64,000 nt of DNA. It comes from Lachnoanaerobaculum sp. OBRC5-5 (GTDB lineage Bacteria > Bacillota > Clostridia > Lachnospirales > Lachnospiraceae). The DNA lies in the NCBI RefSeq assembly GCF_000296385.1, contig NZ_JH815185.1:780013-844012 (forward strand), read 5' to 3'. This document shows positions 45,250-55,352 of the stretch, piece after piece. Numbering within the stretch: the stretch's first letter is position 1; each line of letters opens with the position of its first letter. Under the pieces are notes generated by a model, which searched no databases, was not told where the DNA came from, and saw only the letters and a list, made by a program, of their open reading frames with translations. Position numbers and translations under genes: made by a program.

Positions 45250-45915
45250 CTAAACTTCCACAAATACCTTCTTAAACACCAGTTGGGTAAATACATCGTC
45301 CACCTGTTTCGCTATGGCTTTTGAGTCTATAACCGTACCCATCTCAATATTTCCCTGTTGTCCGTGGTATGAAAGGTTTGCGGATGTAATCAGAGTCTTT
45401 TCTCCATCCACGGATATCACCTTGGCATGAAGAGCTGCCATTGCATCCTCTGCCTTTGGATAGTTGTAAATCTTCAAGAATCTGCCTTTGTACCTACAGA
45501 GCTTATCAAAGGTTCCTTGGCTCTCTATATGGTTCACATAAAACTTGACGAACACACCCTTCTGACTCTTATTAATGATCAAGTCTACCATATCCTTAAA
45601 GTAATCCGAGAGCGAGTATCCCGTTATCAATATGCTTTTCGTTGCTCCTTCAAGAAGGCTTTCAACGGTGTTCTTTGTGGCCTTGGCTTTAAAGGAAAAC
45701 CCGGCAGGAGCTGTCAGCACCAGCGAAGCATTCTCTTTTGGTGCAATCTTAATTGCCCCAGCTACCAAAGCATAAATATCCTTCGCTTCCTTATCTGTCA
45801 CAGATTGGAAGCGTTTTTTTATTGCCCTTACGTTGTCATCCGAGCTATTTCCTGCGAGGACAGAATCCTTTAGTTCGTCAAGTAGGATATCTAAGCTTAT
45901 ATTTCCAGTTGACAT
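45250..45915 (-). CDS. drmC: DISARM phospholipase D-like protein DrmC
   Basis: The PLD-family protein has a single HKD motif, LHAKVISVDGEKTLITSANLS (H-x-K-x4-D, then the downstream N), near residue 165. In DISARM systems DrmC is present but is reported to be dispensable in at least one case. The 221 residues are near the usual size. Its start overlaps drmB by 19 bp. Confidence 0.85.
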   Translation of the reverse strand: MSTGNISLDILLDELKDSVLAGNSSDDNVRAIKKRFQSVTDKEAKDIYALVAGAIKIAPKENASLVLTAPAGFSFKAKATKNTVESLLEGATKSILITGYSLSDYFKDMVDLIINKSQKGVFVKFYVNHIESQGTFDKLCRYKGRFLKIYNYPKAEDAMAALHAKVISVDGEKTLITSANLSYHGQQGNIEMGTVIDSKAIAKQVDDVFTQLVFKKVFVEV

Positions 45916-47651
45916 AAGTCTGCCACCAACTCCTTAAAATATGCTTCCTGCTCCCGTCCTCCAATAGGAACAACCAAACCTCTATCAAGCATCCTATTTC
46001 CGTTCTCACAAGCCGTTTCTGAGATCATGCAGCAGGAATGACATGCGGCTCCGTTCGAGTTGTTTCCGGCTGGCATATTGTTCATACACTCAGGATCATT
46101 CGTGCACAGCAGAGCTTCCTGGAATGCGTCTGCCATCAACTTGACCAGCTTATTGATATTTCCGAGCTCTACAAGCCCTCCGAGAGAGCCCTCCTTATCA
46201 GCACTTCCGGTATATAGCAGAATGCCTGTCATCTTATCGCTAAAATATATTCTCTCCCTGATTGCGGAAGATGAATAACCGGACGACATAGACATTTGCT
46301 TAATCATCAAGTGAGAGAAGGTGTGCATCAACACATATACCGCATTCCTGAGCGTTGTTACCTTCCAGCCCTTTGCCTCACAAAAATCCCTGTAGCACTC
46401 CTCATATTTATTTGAAAGTTTCTTGACCGTTCCATTTATCCATCTGTCAATGGCATCCTTGTTAAACTCGATAAAGATGCCTTCACCATGAACTTCAGCA
46501 GCCGGAAGCCAGCGTTCCGTTCTGCTCTTATTGAGAAGGACAATATTAGTCTGCTCATCTGCATCAGCGTCTGGATCAGGAGCTTCCACTCTGGTAAATC
46601 CCATAAGAACCCGGACTTCACGAAGTCTAGTCACACGAATCACCCTGCTAAAGTACGGCTTTAAGTAGTCAGGAAGATCATCTTCCTCGGCCTTGAAATG
46701 CTTCTTGTTCGAGGCGTACTTAGGATCGTTATGATGGGTAATCGCATCATACTCCATCTGCTTGATTTCCTTGAACTCTGTGATATTATCCAATCTTCGT
46801 TGTAAAGCTTCATCGAATTCCTGGCGAGGATATGAACCAAAATACATTTCATATATTTTGGTAACGCCGTCATCACCCATAATCTGTTTGGCAAGCTCAA
46901 TGTCATGCAGATGCTCATCAATCAGATTGTAAAGCGGGTTAATCCATGGCGGTATAGAAATAGCACTTCTGGTCACGGCAAAGTACACATTCGATGCACC
47001 ACGCTGTGACGGGATAATTGGCTTTGTGCATTTCTTATTTCTCGTGCTTGGTCTGAAAGCATGATGACCGGTACAGGAAAGCCCCTCGAAGTTTTCTTTC
47101 TGTGTTGCACCGCTCATGCTCCTCTTGGCACCACAGGTCTTGCACTCAACCCACATATCAGCCAGTGTGGAAGTATTACCTGTAGAATACATTCTAAGCT
47201 TACCATTACAGCTTGTGTCGCCACGATGCACCCACCACTGCCAAGGAAAATCGTCCATATGTCCGTTCTCACATATCGTAATAAAACGGGCAGGATAAGC
47301 AGACCTGTGACAGTCAGGACATGTAACACCGAATTTCAAATACTTATCCAAGTCAAAGTTTTCCCTGGCATCAAACAGTCTGCCGCACTGCAAATTGGAG
47401 CAGACATGAGCGTACGGAAAAGTAACCACCGGGACATCTCCCATATAGGAAGTCCGAGGCATATAGAAGCAGTCAACTCCAAGGTAGGATGCCAGCCTGC
47501 CATCTATGATTTTCTTACCTTTCTCTTTCCAGAAGTTCGTATCTAGTACGGTCACAGAGTCTTTCACGGCATCCACGATAGCCCCTGGCCCGAATGTTGT
47601 AATGATCTGGTTAGGTCTAAGTTCACCTAACTTATTATTATCAAATGCCAT
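45897..47651 (-). CDS. drmB: DISARM DUF1998 protein DrmB
   Basis: DrmB works with the helicase DrmA as the DISARM core complex. The sequence starts MAFDNNKLGELRPNQIITTFGPGAIVD, as in DrmB proteins. It has zinc-binding cysteine clusters (CSNLQCGRLF with CPDC, and CKTCGAK) and a C-terminal DUF1998 region with HTFSHLMIKQMSMSSGYSSS and GSLGGLVELG, followed by further cysteines (CTNDPEC, CHSCC). It has 584 residues, starting 3 bp after the drmA stop. Confidence 0.9.
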   Translation of the reverse strand: MAFDNNKLGELRPNQIITTFGPGAIVDAVKDSVTVLDTNFWKEKGKKIIDGRLASYLGVDCFYMPRTSYMGDVPVVTFPYAHVCSNLQCGRLFDARENFDLDKYLKFGVTCPDCHRSAYPARFITICENGHMDDFPWQWWVHRGDTSCNGKLRMYSTGNTSTLADMWVECKTCGAKRSMSGATQKENFEGLSCTGHHAFRPSTRNKKCTKPIIPSQRGASNVYFAVTRSAISIPPWINPLYNLIDEHLHDIELAKQIMGDDGVTKIYEMYFGSYPRQEFDEALQRRLDNITEFKEIKQMEYDAITHHNDPKYASNKKHFKAEEDDLPDYLKPYFSRVIRVTRLREVRVLMGFTRVEAPDPDADADEQTNIVLLNKSRTERWLPAAEVHGEGIFIEFNKDAIDRWINGTVKKLSNKYEECYRDFCEAKGWKVTTLRNAVYVLMHTFSHLMIKQMSMSSGYSSSAIRERIYFSDKMTGILLYTGSADKEGSLGGLVELGNINKLVKLMADAFQEALLCTNDPECMNNMPAGNNSNGAACHSCCMISETACENGNRMLDRGLVVPIGGREQEAYFKELVADLCQLEI

Positions 47652-47654
47652 CTA

Positions 47655-50600
47655 TCAGTCCTCCGTGTAATAATACATATTTGCAGCATTTTCTACCTCA
47701 CGCATAGAGCTTAAGGTAGCTTTCTCAATATCTGTACAGTTTTCACTGTAATAGTTCATCAGTCGGTTATATCTGTCTGTCCCATAGACATAGTAACGAA
47801 GGGATTTCTGGTCATGAGTAAGCACCTTCCACCAGTCAATGAACTGATCTATCTCATTCTCAGCATCCGCTCTTACGGCAGGCTTGATAATATTCAGTCT
47901 GTCCAGAATTACATCCTTCACTTCCTTCAGCTGCGCATCTGACAAGTCTTCGATATTTGCTGCAGTCTCGTTTCCGGCAAAGTCAGGATACTTTAGTCTT
48001 ATGGCAGAAATGACAAGCGCATGAAGCACCCGATCTCTTGCTCTCGCAGAAAACGGTGTTACCGTTGTACCCTCTACGAATCTGTACAGCTGAGAATGAT
48101 AACCCGTAAAATTCTCATAATGTGATAAATCTCGCGGTCTGTATGGATTGTAAAGCGCAACAACCAGACCAGGGAAAGCACGTCCAATACGGCTCGTCGC
48201 CTGAATATACTCAGAATTTTGCTTCGGCTGACCCGTCACTACCATCAGTCCAAGCCTGTCTACATCCATACCGACAGCGATCATATTTGTGGCCACCGCA
48301 GTATCCAAGCATCCTGATTCCGTGTATTTTGTTTCCAGCTGTTTGAGCTTCTTTGGTATTTCAAAAGAAGTCATACGAGACGTAATCTCGATATTCTTAT
48401 TCCTGTCTAGGAACCTCTGCTTATCGTATCCATACTTCTTGGTCAAACGCCACATTCTCTTTGGAATGTCGTCTTGAAGAAGACGCACAGCACCGCCAAG
48501 TTCTCGGATACTGTTGTAATAGCCCACCAATGTGTAGTACGGATCAATAATATCCTTAAACTCTTCCTGCTTTGAAAGTTCAAATGCAGTCTGCAAAATA
48601 ACCGCATAGGTGCGCAACAATGTGGTCTTTACAGACTGCCCAGGTGCGCAGACGCCAACATATTTACGGAAAGGATCACTTTCAACCGGAATCTCCTTGA
48701 TAAAGAAACTGTCTCCAATCTCAAATCCATTCGGTGGGAATTGGGCTGTCTCCTTACGAGCATACAAGCACTCTGTCTGTTCCGCAGCATTCTTGATGGT
48801 TGCTGTAGATACCACGTACTTTGGCTTGATTTTCTTTCCGTTTTTCTTATAGCTGCACAAATCTTCGATTATGGTTTCGTAGGCTCCATACACCGTACCA
48901 AGAGGCCCCGTAATAAGGTGCAGCTCATCTTGAATAATCAGTTCCGGAGGGAGGAACGGTTTTATCGAGGTAAGTGTTGCCGCTGGCAGCTTATCTGTTT
49001 TTCTGTGAGCTTTATGGTCTTCCCCGATAGCAACATATCCATCCCGACTGCACAAGCGGTCTACACGTCCGAATATTGCATTTGTTTTTGGGTCCCATGG
49101 CAGTCTTGCGAATTTATCTACTGTCGACAGGATAATAGTCGGACACTTGGAATAAATCTGTTCATCTACAAGATAAACAGGAATCTGCATTCTGTTCTGC
49201 TTGTACTTATAGAACATGCAAGTATCATCTGCACAATAAATCTCTACCGACTTCTTTTCAGTATCGATGTAGAACTCGTCCTCCGACAGCGGCTTTGCGC
49301 AGAATGGACAAGTCAACAGTTGTTTATAGATAAGATTTTTCTGTCTCCTTGCTTCATATGGCTTGTCTGGATTTTCTTTCAGATCGTCAAATTTATTTGG
49401 AGTAACGCCACCTCCAACCCAGAAGCCAATACTGATGGGTTCGTTTCCGTACTTTTCCGGCTCTCTCTGACGAATCATCTCAGCTGCCACAACCATTTTT
49501 GTTATACGGTCTCTCTGCTGCGTCGTAAGGAGCCTGAGAGTATATCGCAATATGGCTGTCACACCGCCGTCACGATTATATCCATCATCAGTCTTGTTTA
49601 GCCTTCTGTTGGAAATAGTGAAAGCCATAAGGCCAAGGTATGCTTCTGTTTTACCACCGCCTGTAGGGAAATAAAGTAAATCAACAATATTGCGGTCGCT
49701 GTGTTCAGGATCTACGATTCCCGACAGGTTCATCAGGATGAAGGCAATCTGGAAAGGTCTCCATGCGAAGTCATTCTTAGGATCTTTCGGATTGACAAAA
49801 TCTCCGAAGTTACAAGTGATTCCGCTGCCATGCTTCTTGGAATAATTCATGATATTCCTCTGAAGCAGCATCGCACGATTCATAAAACAGAAGGCTTCAA
49901 AAGCAGAATCGTTTTGTACAAGTAAGGTGATACCTTTCCTGATTCTATCAAGTGCCTTTTTACATTCTGAAATCACATGATTACCGACCTCGAAAGCAAA
50001 CTCCGAATCAGTCATCTTGTAATCGCCATCCAGTTTCTCGTGAATCCAGTTTTCATAAGCATCAGCAAGTACATTCAACTTGTCAATGATGTCTTCCTTT
50101 TTCTGCCTCACGGAGAGACCGCGCATAGAGAAGAAGAACGGATCAAACCCTGGCAATGCAGCACTTACTCCCGGAAACTCATATTGAGGTATGAAGTCAG
50201 ACTGCACATAATTTGTTGTGCCGTCTTCAACCGATCCCCATGTGGCAGCACATCCACGACCTCTTCCCATAATCGGTCTCTGCTCGAAATAGAACTCATC
50301 CGCTGCCAGTACCTTGCGGCACAAATGCTCGGCTATAAAAATATTGGCATTGGAAGGATCATAAGCTTTTATGCTCACTTGGAACATAAGTGCTTCCAGA
50401 TTATTCTCCGGATTTTTCCTTCTGTTCATGATGTATGCAGTCACTAACGAGTATCCCTCTTTCAAAGGAATCCTCGAGACATGAATGCGTACATTGGAAT
50501 CACAGGCAAGGCTATACTCATCGGATCTTCCGAAAGTTGCGAAGTCTACCTCCAGCGTCTCTTTCATCGGAATCCTTGCGTAAGAGGCTCTTTCGACCTC

Positions 50601-50999
50601 CTTGCCATCTTTATTCGTTACCTTTTCGGTAGACTTGGCGTAATCTCCCCAGGAAAGGTCTAAGCTGATTTTGTCAGTGTCACTTCTTATGTAGAAGCTT
50701 ATACCAATGGAAGACGGAAGCTGAAAATGTGTCGTGGTTACCGGCTCATTGTCATCATCCTCACCGGCGGTATAGTCTTCTCCATCTTCATAGGTGATGA
50801 TAGATTCAATTTCCTGTTCAGAAGTATCGTCCTCTGAACCTTTTGACAAATCTGTTTGTGGTGCAAGCAGACCTATGACATAGGCATGCCTTGGATTCTC
50901 ATCCAAGACCTCCTCTTCCATAAGAGGCCCCATAAGGTCTGTCTTCATTGCGTCAATAATTCGCTGACGCACAGCGGAATATCTAAAGCGATCCTCCAT
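47655..50999 (-). CDS. drmA: DISARM helicase DrmA
   Basis: This 1,114-residue helicase has Walker A in LLYFPTGGGKTEAYLGLMAF (about 450), a CxxC zinc pair in LTCPFCAKPL, motif II as QDELHLITGPLG (about 690) and motif VI in QATSRIGRAFPGLVVALYNP, followed by RPRDLSHYENF, which is typical of DrmA. The acidic N-terminal 100 residues are characteristic too. DrmA binds DNA and, with DrmB, recognises invading DNA. It follows the Res-like gene by 2 bp. Confidence 0.92.
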   Translation of the reverse strand: MEDRFRYSAVRQRIIDAMKTDLMGPLMEEEVLDENPRHAYVIGLLAPQTDLSKGSEDDTSEQEIESIITYEDGEDYTAGEDDDNEPVTTTHFQLPSSIGISFYIRSDTDKISLDLSWGDYAKSTEKVTNKDGKEVERASYARIPMKETLEVDFATFGRSDEYSLACDSNVRIHVSRIPLKEGYSLVTAYIMNRRKNPENNLEALMFQVSIKAYDPSNANIFIAEHLCRKVLAADEFYFEQRPIMGRGRGCAATWGSVEDGTTNYVQSDFIPQYEFPGVSAALPGFDPFFFSMRGLSVRQKKEDIIDKLNVLADAYENWIHEKLDGDYKMTDSEFAFEVGNHVISECKKALDRIRKGITLLVQNDSAFEAFCFMNRAMLLQRNIMNYSKKHGSGITCNFGDFVNPKDPKNDFAWRPFQIAFILMNLSGIVDPEHSDRNIVDLLYFPTGGGKTEAYLGLMAFTISNRRLNKTDDGYNRDGGVTAILRYTLRLLTTQQRDRITKMVVAAEMIRQREPEKYGNEPISIGFWVGGGVTPNKFDDLKENPDKPYEARRQKNLIYKQLLTCPFCAKPLSEDEFYIDTEKKSVEIYCADDTCMFYKYKQNRMQIPVYLVDEQIYSKCPTIILSTVDKFARLPWDPKTNAIFGRVDRLCSRDGYVAIGEDHKAHRKTDKLPAATLTSIKPFLPPELIIQDELHLITGPLGTVYGAYETIIEDLCSYKKNGKKIKPKYVVSTATIKNAAEQTECLYARKETAQFPPNGFEIGDSFFIKEIPVESDPFRKYVGVCAPGQSVKTTLLRTYAVILQTAFELSKQEEFKDIIDPYYTLVGYYNSIRELGGAVRLLQDDIPKRMWRLTKKYGYDKQRFLDRNKNIEITSRMTSFEIPKKLKQLETKYTESGCLDTAVATNMIAVGMDVDRLGLMVVTGQPKQNSEYIQATSRIGRAFPGLVVALYNPYRPRDLSHYENFTGYHSQLYRFVEGTTVTPFSARARDRVLHALVISAIRLKYPDFAGNETAANIEDLSDAQLKEVKDVILDRLNIIKPAVRADAENEIDQFIDWWKVLTHDQKSLRYYVYGTDRYNRLMNYYSENCTDIEKATLSSMREVENAANMYYYTED

Positions 51000-51001
51000 A
51001 T

Positions 51002-53644
51002 TTATTCCTCCGAAACTTTATGAGCGGTTCCCAGAATATATTTGCAAGTATTTCCAAGATGAATATTGTCATCGGAAATCAGCTTATACTCCCACTTCTT
51101 ATGATCCGGATCAGCGGTAGACGCAAATTCACACCACTTGATACCTTTTCTGGCTTTAGAAACCACCTCTTCCTGTGTAACTTCATTTGCCGCCCTAACC
51201 TCGACCATAAACTTCCCAGTGGATGTTTCCACGAGGAAATCGGGGTTATACTGCTGACCGGCTTTCCAGAACAGCCCAAGCTGGTTCAGCGGCGGTTTAA
51301 TCCAGCGGATAACATCCGGGTCTTCCTCCAAAATGACAGAGAAAATCCTTTCAGTGTCGCTATCAAAGGCATTTGCCGGATAATAGGACTTCTTGTATCC
51401 GGTGAACAGATATTTCTTTATATTGCTCTTATCCGAGAATGTCTTGTCGAATTTAACCTTCCCCTCATCCTTAACATTCTTCACGAACTTGCGGAAAAGA
51501 ATCAGATCCTTCTGTACGATGTGAATATCCTCTGTCTTTCTGTCCATATGCTCATATACCTGTTTGCGGATATCTGAAACAATCAGCGTCGCATACCGAC
51601 GGACAATTCTTCTCTTGTTCTCCTCATCCCCAGGTATCTGGCTCAAATATTGTTTCACCACTTCAATGACAAAGTCTGCATCATCATAGGAGAGCTCACT
51701 AATCGCATCCAACAGCATACATGCCAAAGTGTTCATAGCATCGTTTACTTCCAGAATTTGTGCATCCACGAGAGAAAGAAGCTGCTGATTCACAGCATCA
51801 AACCTCTCAATCTTTGCCATCGCCATTTCAAAGTCTGCTATGGTACGCTTCACCTCAAAGCGGTTGAACTTCACTTCAGAAGTCGTCTGAACCAGTATCT
51901 TCGGAACTGAGATAGCCTTTGCAGAATACTCCATCACCGCCTTTACGAACTCCTCTTTGCTAAGCGGCTGCTTTCCGTTTTTCGAAGAGACAACCGGCTG
52001 TGTCTCCGGTTTGGCAGAACTACTGTTTCCTGTACCCTCGGCTATATCAGGCTGATAGTCAAAAATCGACATCTGGTTTGTGTCTTCCGTTTTTTTCTTG
52101 TTCTGTATAACCACAAAGTTCTTCAGGTATTCCTGGTAGATTTCAAGCTGAGTCTTTGGATTCTGCACTTCAGCAAATGACTTTACACCGGCATCTACAA
52201 AGGCAAGATCAAAGTGATTCATCTGACCTTCATCTGCAACACCGGAGACATCCACAGACTCCATCGGCTCAACCGTTGTATTATCCAAGTCTCGATATTT
52301 AAAAATATCACTGCTCTTAATCTCATCTACCAGTTCACGGTAATGGTCATGGGCAACGATATCGAGAGAATCGAGGTCTTCGTTTCCGGTCTGCTCGCCA
52401 AACGGCAGACGAAGTCCTCGTCCGATGGTCTGCATGGCCAGAATATCGCTCTTCGCAGCATTCAGAGGAATAATGGTAAAGAGGTTATTTACATCCCATC
52501 CTTCCTTAAGTTTATATACATGCAGTACAATTTCAATCGGATTCGAAGCACTCTCAATGGAAAGCAAGAGCCTGATATTCTCTTCAGATTCCTCGCCGGT
52601 CTGCTTAGAATGTATCTCGATAACCTTTCCTTTATACTTGCCGTTCAAAAACAAATTGTTATCTATCAAGGCACGGATTTTCTTTGCGTGTTCTGTATCT
52701 TTGCAGGCAATCAAAACAATAGGCTTCACATAGTCCAGATCATTATCGCTGCAATATTCCCGAAGGACGGTCTTTCTATGTTCATGCAGAGTCAGACCGT
52801 CCCTTATCTTCATTTCATCAATATCATCCTGGCTGTATCCGGCCATGTTGGAACGACCCATAACAACGGGAATCTTCAGGTATCCCTCTACGGCTCCACG
52901 GGCAAGATCATACGCATAAATGACATTGGTTGTAGACTTCGGTGTTGCCGTAAATTCCAGCCCCAGCACCGGCTTCAGATAGTTGATGGCCTTCATGGAC
53001 GCAAGTGCATAATAGCGATGCGCCTCATCCATACAGATAACAAGGTCATCAAACTGAGCCAAAACATCAGCAAAGGAGGCTCCCAGCGTTTCCTTAAATT
53101 TATGGAAGTTGAACTGGGTATCCGTCTTGCTGTTAAAAATCTTACCGATGTTGAAGATAAACAGCTGTATCTCCGAAGTCTTCTCAACAAAAAGCGTTTG
53201 CTGGTGATACTTTATCGGGTAAGTATCATAGTTTTCTCCATCGTAGACTTTCGGCCTACCCATTTCTGCTTCCAGCCCCTTGAAGATATACTTCGGATGA
53301 TTCGGATTAGTTTCCTTACGAAGTTTATCGTAGATGGTGTTTCCAGGTGCCAGGATAAAGAAATGCTTGTAGCCCTTGGTCTTATACAGGTAATAAATGC
53401 TTGCACCCATCAGACGTGTCTTACCAATACCCGTGGCCATCGCATAACAGAAGGACGGGAAATCAAACTTTGTATTTACCTTCCGCTGATTCTCGCAGTA
53501 TTCCGTTGCAGCAGCCTCGACCACTTCCTTTGAGTCTTTCTTGTAATCACAATGGGTGCTGATAGCATCAAGATAAGAGAGAGCCTCCTCCTGTGGAGTT
53601 CTCAAGCTCATAGCATATTTGATTTTATTTACTATCTCAGACAT
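51002..53644 (-). CDS. Type III restriction Res-like helicase/nuclease
   Basis: The SF2 helicase portion has ATGIGKTRLMGAS (Walker A), VICMDEAHRYYA (motif II), LEFTATPKST (motif III) and LAMQTIGRGLRLPFG (motif VI). The C-terminal 130 residues resemble the Res endonuclease domain, with YNPDFLVETSTGKFMVEVRA followed by the family WCEFAS...KKWEYKLI. The usual PD-ExK would end in ExK; here the third position reads E-V-R, so cleavage activity is open to question. It is adjacent to and overlaps the methyltransferase gene by 1 bp, the normal mod-res order. Confidence 0.85.
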   Translation of the reverse strand: MSEIVNKIKYAMSLRTPQEEALSYLDAISTHCDYKKDSKEVVEAAATEYCENQRKVNTKFDFPSFCYAMATGIGKTRLMGASIYYLYKTKGYKHFFILAPGNTIYDKLRKETNPNHPKYIFKGLEAEMGRPKVYDGENYDTYPIKYHQQTLFVEKTSEIQLFIFNIGKIFNSKTDTQFNFHKFKETLGASFADVLAQFDDLVICMDEAHRYYALASMKAINYLKPVLGLEFTATPKSTTNVIYAYDLARGAVEGYLKIPVVMGRSNMAGYSQDDIDEMKIRDGLTLHEHRKTVLREYCSDNDLDYVKPIVLIACKDTEHAKKIRALIDNNLFLNGKYKGKVIEIHSKQTGEESEENIRLLLSIESASNPIEIVLHVYKLKEGWDVNNLFTIIPLNAAKSDILAMQTIGRGLRLPFGEQTGNEDLDSLDIVAHDHYRELVDEIKSSDIFKYRDLDNTTVEPMESVDVSGVADEGQMNHFDLAFVDAGVKSFAEVQNPKTQLEIYQEYLKNFVVIQNKKKTEDTNQMSIFDYQPDIAEGTGNSSSAKPETQPVVSSKNGKQPLSKEEFVKAVMEYSAKAISVPKILVQTTSEVKFNRFEVKRTIADFEMAMAKIERFDAVNQQLLSLVDAQILEVNDAMNTLACMLLDAISELSYDDADFVIEVVKQYLSQIPGDEENKRRIVRRYATLIVSDIRKQVYEHMDRKTEDIHIVQKDLILFRKFVKNVKDEGKVKFDKTFSDKSNIKKYLFTGYKKSYYPANAFDSDTERIFSVILEEDPDVIRWIKPPLNQLGLFWKAGQQYNPDFLVETSTGKFMVEVRAANEVTQEEVVSKARKGIKWCEFASTADPDHKKWEYKLISDDNIHLGNTCKYILGTAHKVSEE

Positions 53645-55347
53645 TACCGCACCTCACTTTCAAACACACATTTTTCGAGAAGGTCTTTCGGAATCTTCTT
53701 GACCTCGATGTTATCGGGCAATACCATGTCCGACTGCACCTTTGTACCGTAAATGAGCAGCGATTCCCCCTCTGCGAGGTGTGCTGACAATGAAGTGATG
53801 TATGCCGCATTCACAAGCTCCATCGTCACATGAATATATCTCTTCTCCGAAGAATAGCCGTGGAATACATCTTTCGGCTTGTACTTGAATCCCTCGATTT
53901 TGCATATTGCCTCGCATATCATGTCGAAGTTGTACTCCGGGTTAATCTGGTAAATCGGGAGTTTATCGTTCTTCACAAGAAGGCTCGGAGCAAGCTCATA
54001 GAAGTGATATCCGCCTCCGCCTTGCCAATTTACGAGTTTTGTGACTCCTCCCATATCTGCGCCATCAATGACTCTATCTAAACGAGGCTTACAGTGTGAA
54101 TATGCCTGTTCTCCAAGTTCTACGCCAATCCATTTTCTTTTTAACTTAGTAGCTACAGCTGCCGTAGTTCCAGACCCCAAGAAAGAATCCAGCACCCACT
54201 CTCCTTCTGATGTAGTCATTTCTATAATTTGACGCACAAGTTGCTCGGGCTTTTTACCGCTTCCAAACTCAACCGAACCTTCCTTTGTTAAGTTCTTCAT
54301 CCAAGCGTTCATATCCCAATATGTGCCTTGCAAATCTTTCTTGTAAAGCTCACCGTCAATTACTTTCGATGTATCTCTTAACCATACAAACAGCCTACAT
54401 TTATCACCTTTGTAAAACTGTTCATAGACTTTTCCACGATTTTTCCCTGTTTTGGGTACATATTCGATGGAAATTAAATCTTCCTTGATGCCTTCCTCAA
54501 TACGATAATCCATCACTCGTGTTCTAATAGAGCTTTGGGCATTAGTTGTCTGGAAAATACTTACTCCATATTTTTTATATGCCTCTTTCTCTGTAATGCC
54601 ATCTCTGTTCGCAACCTGCTTAATTGAAAGCATCTCTGGATTTTTTCTTAAATAAACTTTTATCTCGTTTCCATCGCCATCCACAGTAGATCCATAGTAT
54701 TCTTTCTCACCTGGATTTAATAGCACTGTTGTGTATTTCCAGCTTTTGCCTTCGTCTATGTACTGCTGTACTAATTCTGACATTTCAGTGTAGGAATACG
54801 GGCCATTAAATAAGGGAAGCAAGGAGTATTCTTTAGCGTAGACAAGTATATACTCACAATTTTTCTTTAATCGTTTGTCTTCACCTCCACCGGAAACACC
54901 TGCAATATTTTTCATGTTCACAGAGATCATATTGATAAAGTTTCCTCTTCCGAAGACTTCATCACATAAAACCTTCAGGTAGGCCTGTTCCTCATCATCT
55001 ATCTGAATCCAAATTGTTCCGTCTTCAGAAAGCAACTCTCTAAGTAGGATCAGACGTTGCTTCATAAGAGAAAGCCATATACTATGTTCAAGATTATCAT
55101 CATAATAATCGAATGCACTTCCCGTATTATAAGGTGGGTCTATATAGATACATTTTACTCTTTCCGAATATTCTTGTTGCAGAGCCTGGAGTGCTATAAG
55201 GTTATCCCCGCGAATCAGCATATTTTCACTCGCAGGGTCACCGTAGGATTTTTCCTTATCCTCCAGTAATATTCTTGGCTCTATAATCTTCTCATCATAT
55301 TTCCCGACCCAGGTCAGTTCTAATCTTCCTGTTTTCTGCATACCCAT
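53644..55347 (-). CDS. DNA N6-adenine/N4-cytosine methyltransferase (DrmMI / type III Mod-like)
   Basis: The amino-methyltransferase has the DPPY motif in IYIDPPYNTGSAFDYYDDNLEH (about 92) before the SAM-binding LDSFLGSGTTAAVA (about 395), the order of beta-class enzymes such as type III Mod. The central segment between them probably forms the target-recognition domain. The protein has 567 residues. In this context it could modify host DNA both for DISARM (DrmMI role) and for the Res-like neighbour. Confidence 0.87.
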   Translation of the reverse strand: MGMQKTGRLELTWVGKYDEKIIEPRILLEDKEKSYGDPASENMLIRGDNLIALQALQQEYSERVKCIYIDPPYNTGSAFDYYDDNLEHSIWLSLMKQRLILLRELLSEDGTIWIQIDDEEQAYLKVLCDEVFGRGNFINMISVNMKNIAGVSGGGEDKRLKKNCEYILVYAKEYSLLPLFNGPYSYTEMSELVQQYIDEGKSWKYTTVLLNPGEKEYYGSTVDGDGNEIKVYLRKNPEMLSIKQVANRDGITEKEAYKKYGVSIFQTTNAQSSIRTRVMDYRIEEGIKEDLISIEYVPKTGKNRGKVYEQFYKGDKCRLFVWLRDTSKVIDGELYKKDLQGTYWDMNAWMKNLTKEGSVEFGSGKKPEQLVRQIIEMTTSEGEWVLDSFLGSGTTAAVATKLKRKWIGVELGEQAYSHCKPRLDRVIDGADMGGVTKLVNWQGGGGYHFYELAPSLLVKNDKLPIYQINPEYNFDMICEAICKIEGFKYKPKDVFHGYSSEKRYIHVTMELVNAAYITSLSAHLAEGESLLIYGTKVQSDMVLPDNIEVKKIPKDLLEKCVFESEVR

Positions 55348-55352
55348 CTCTC

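Noticed and set aside
44235-53533. Long plus-strand ORFs opposite the defence genes
   Set aside because: They lack ribosome sites and recognisable domains and lie antisense to well-supported genes; their length reflects the higher GC of the island.
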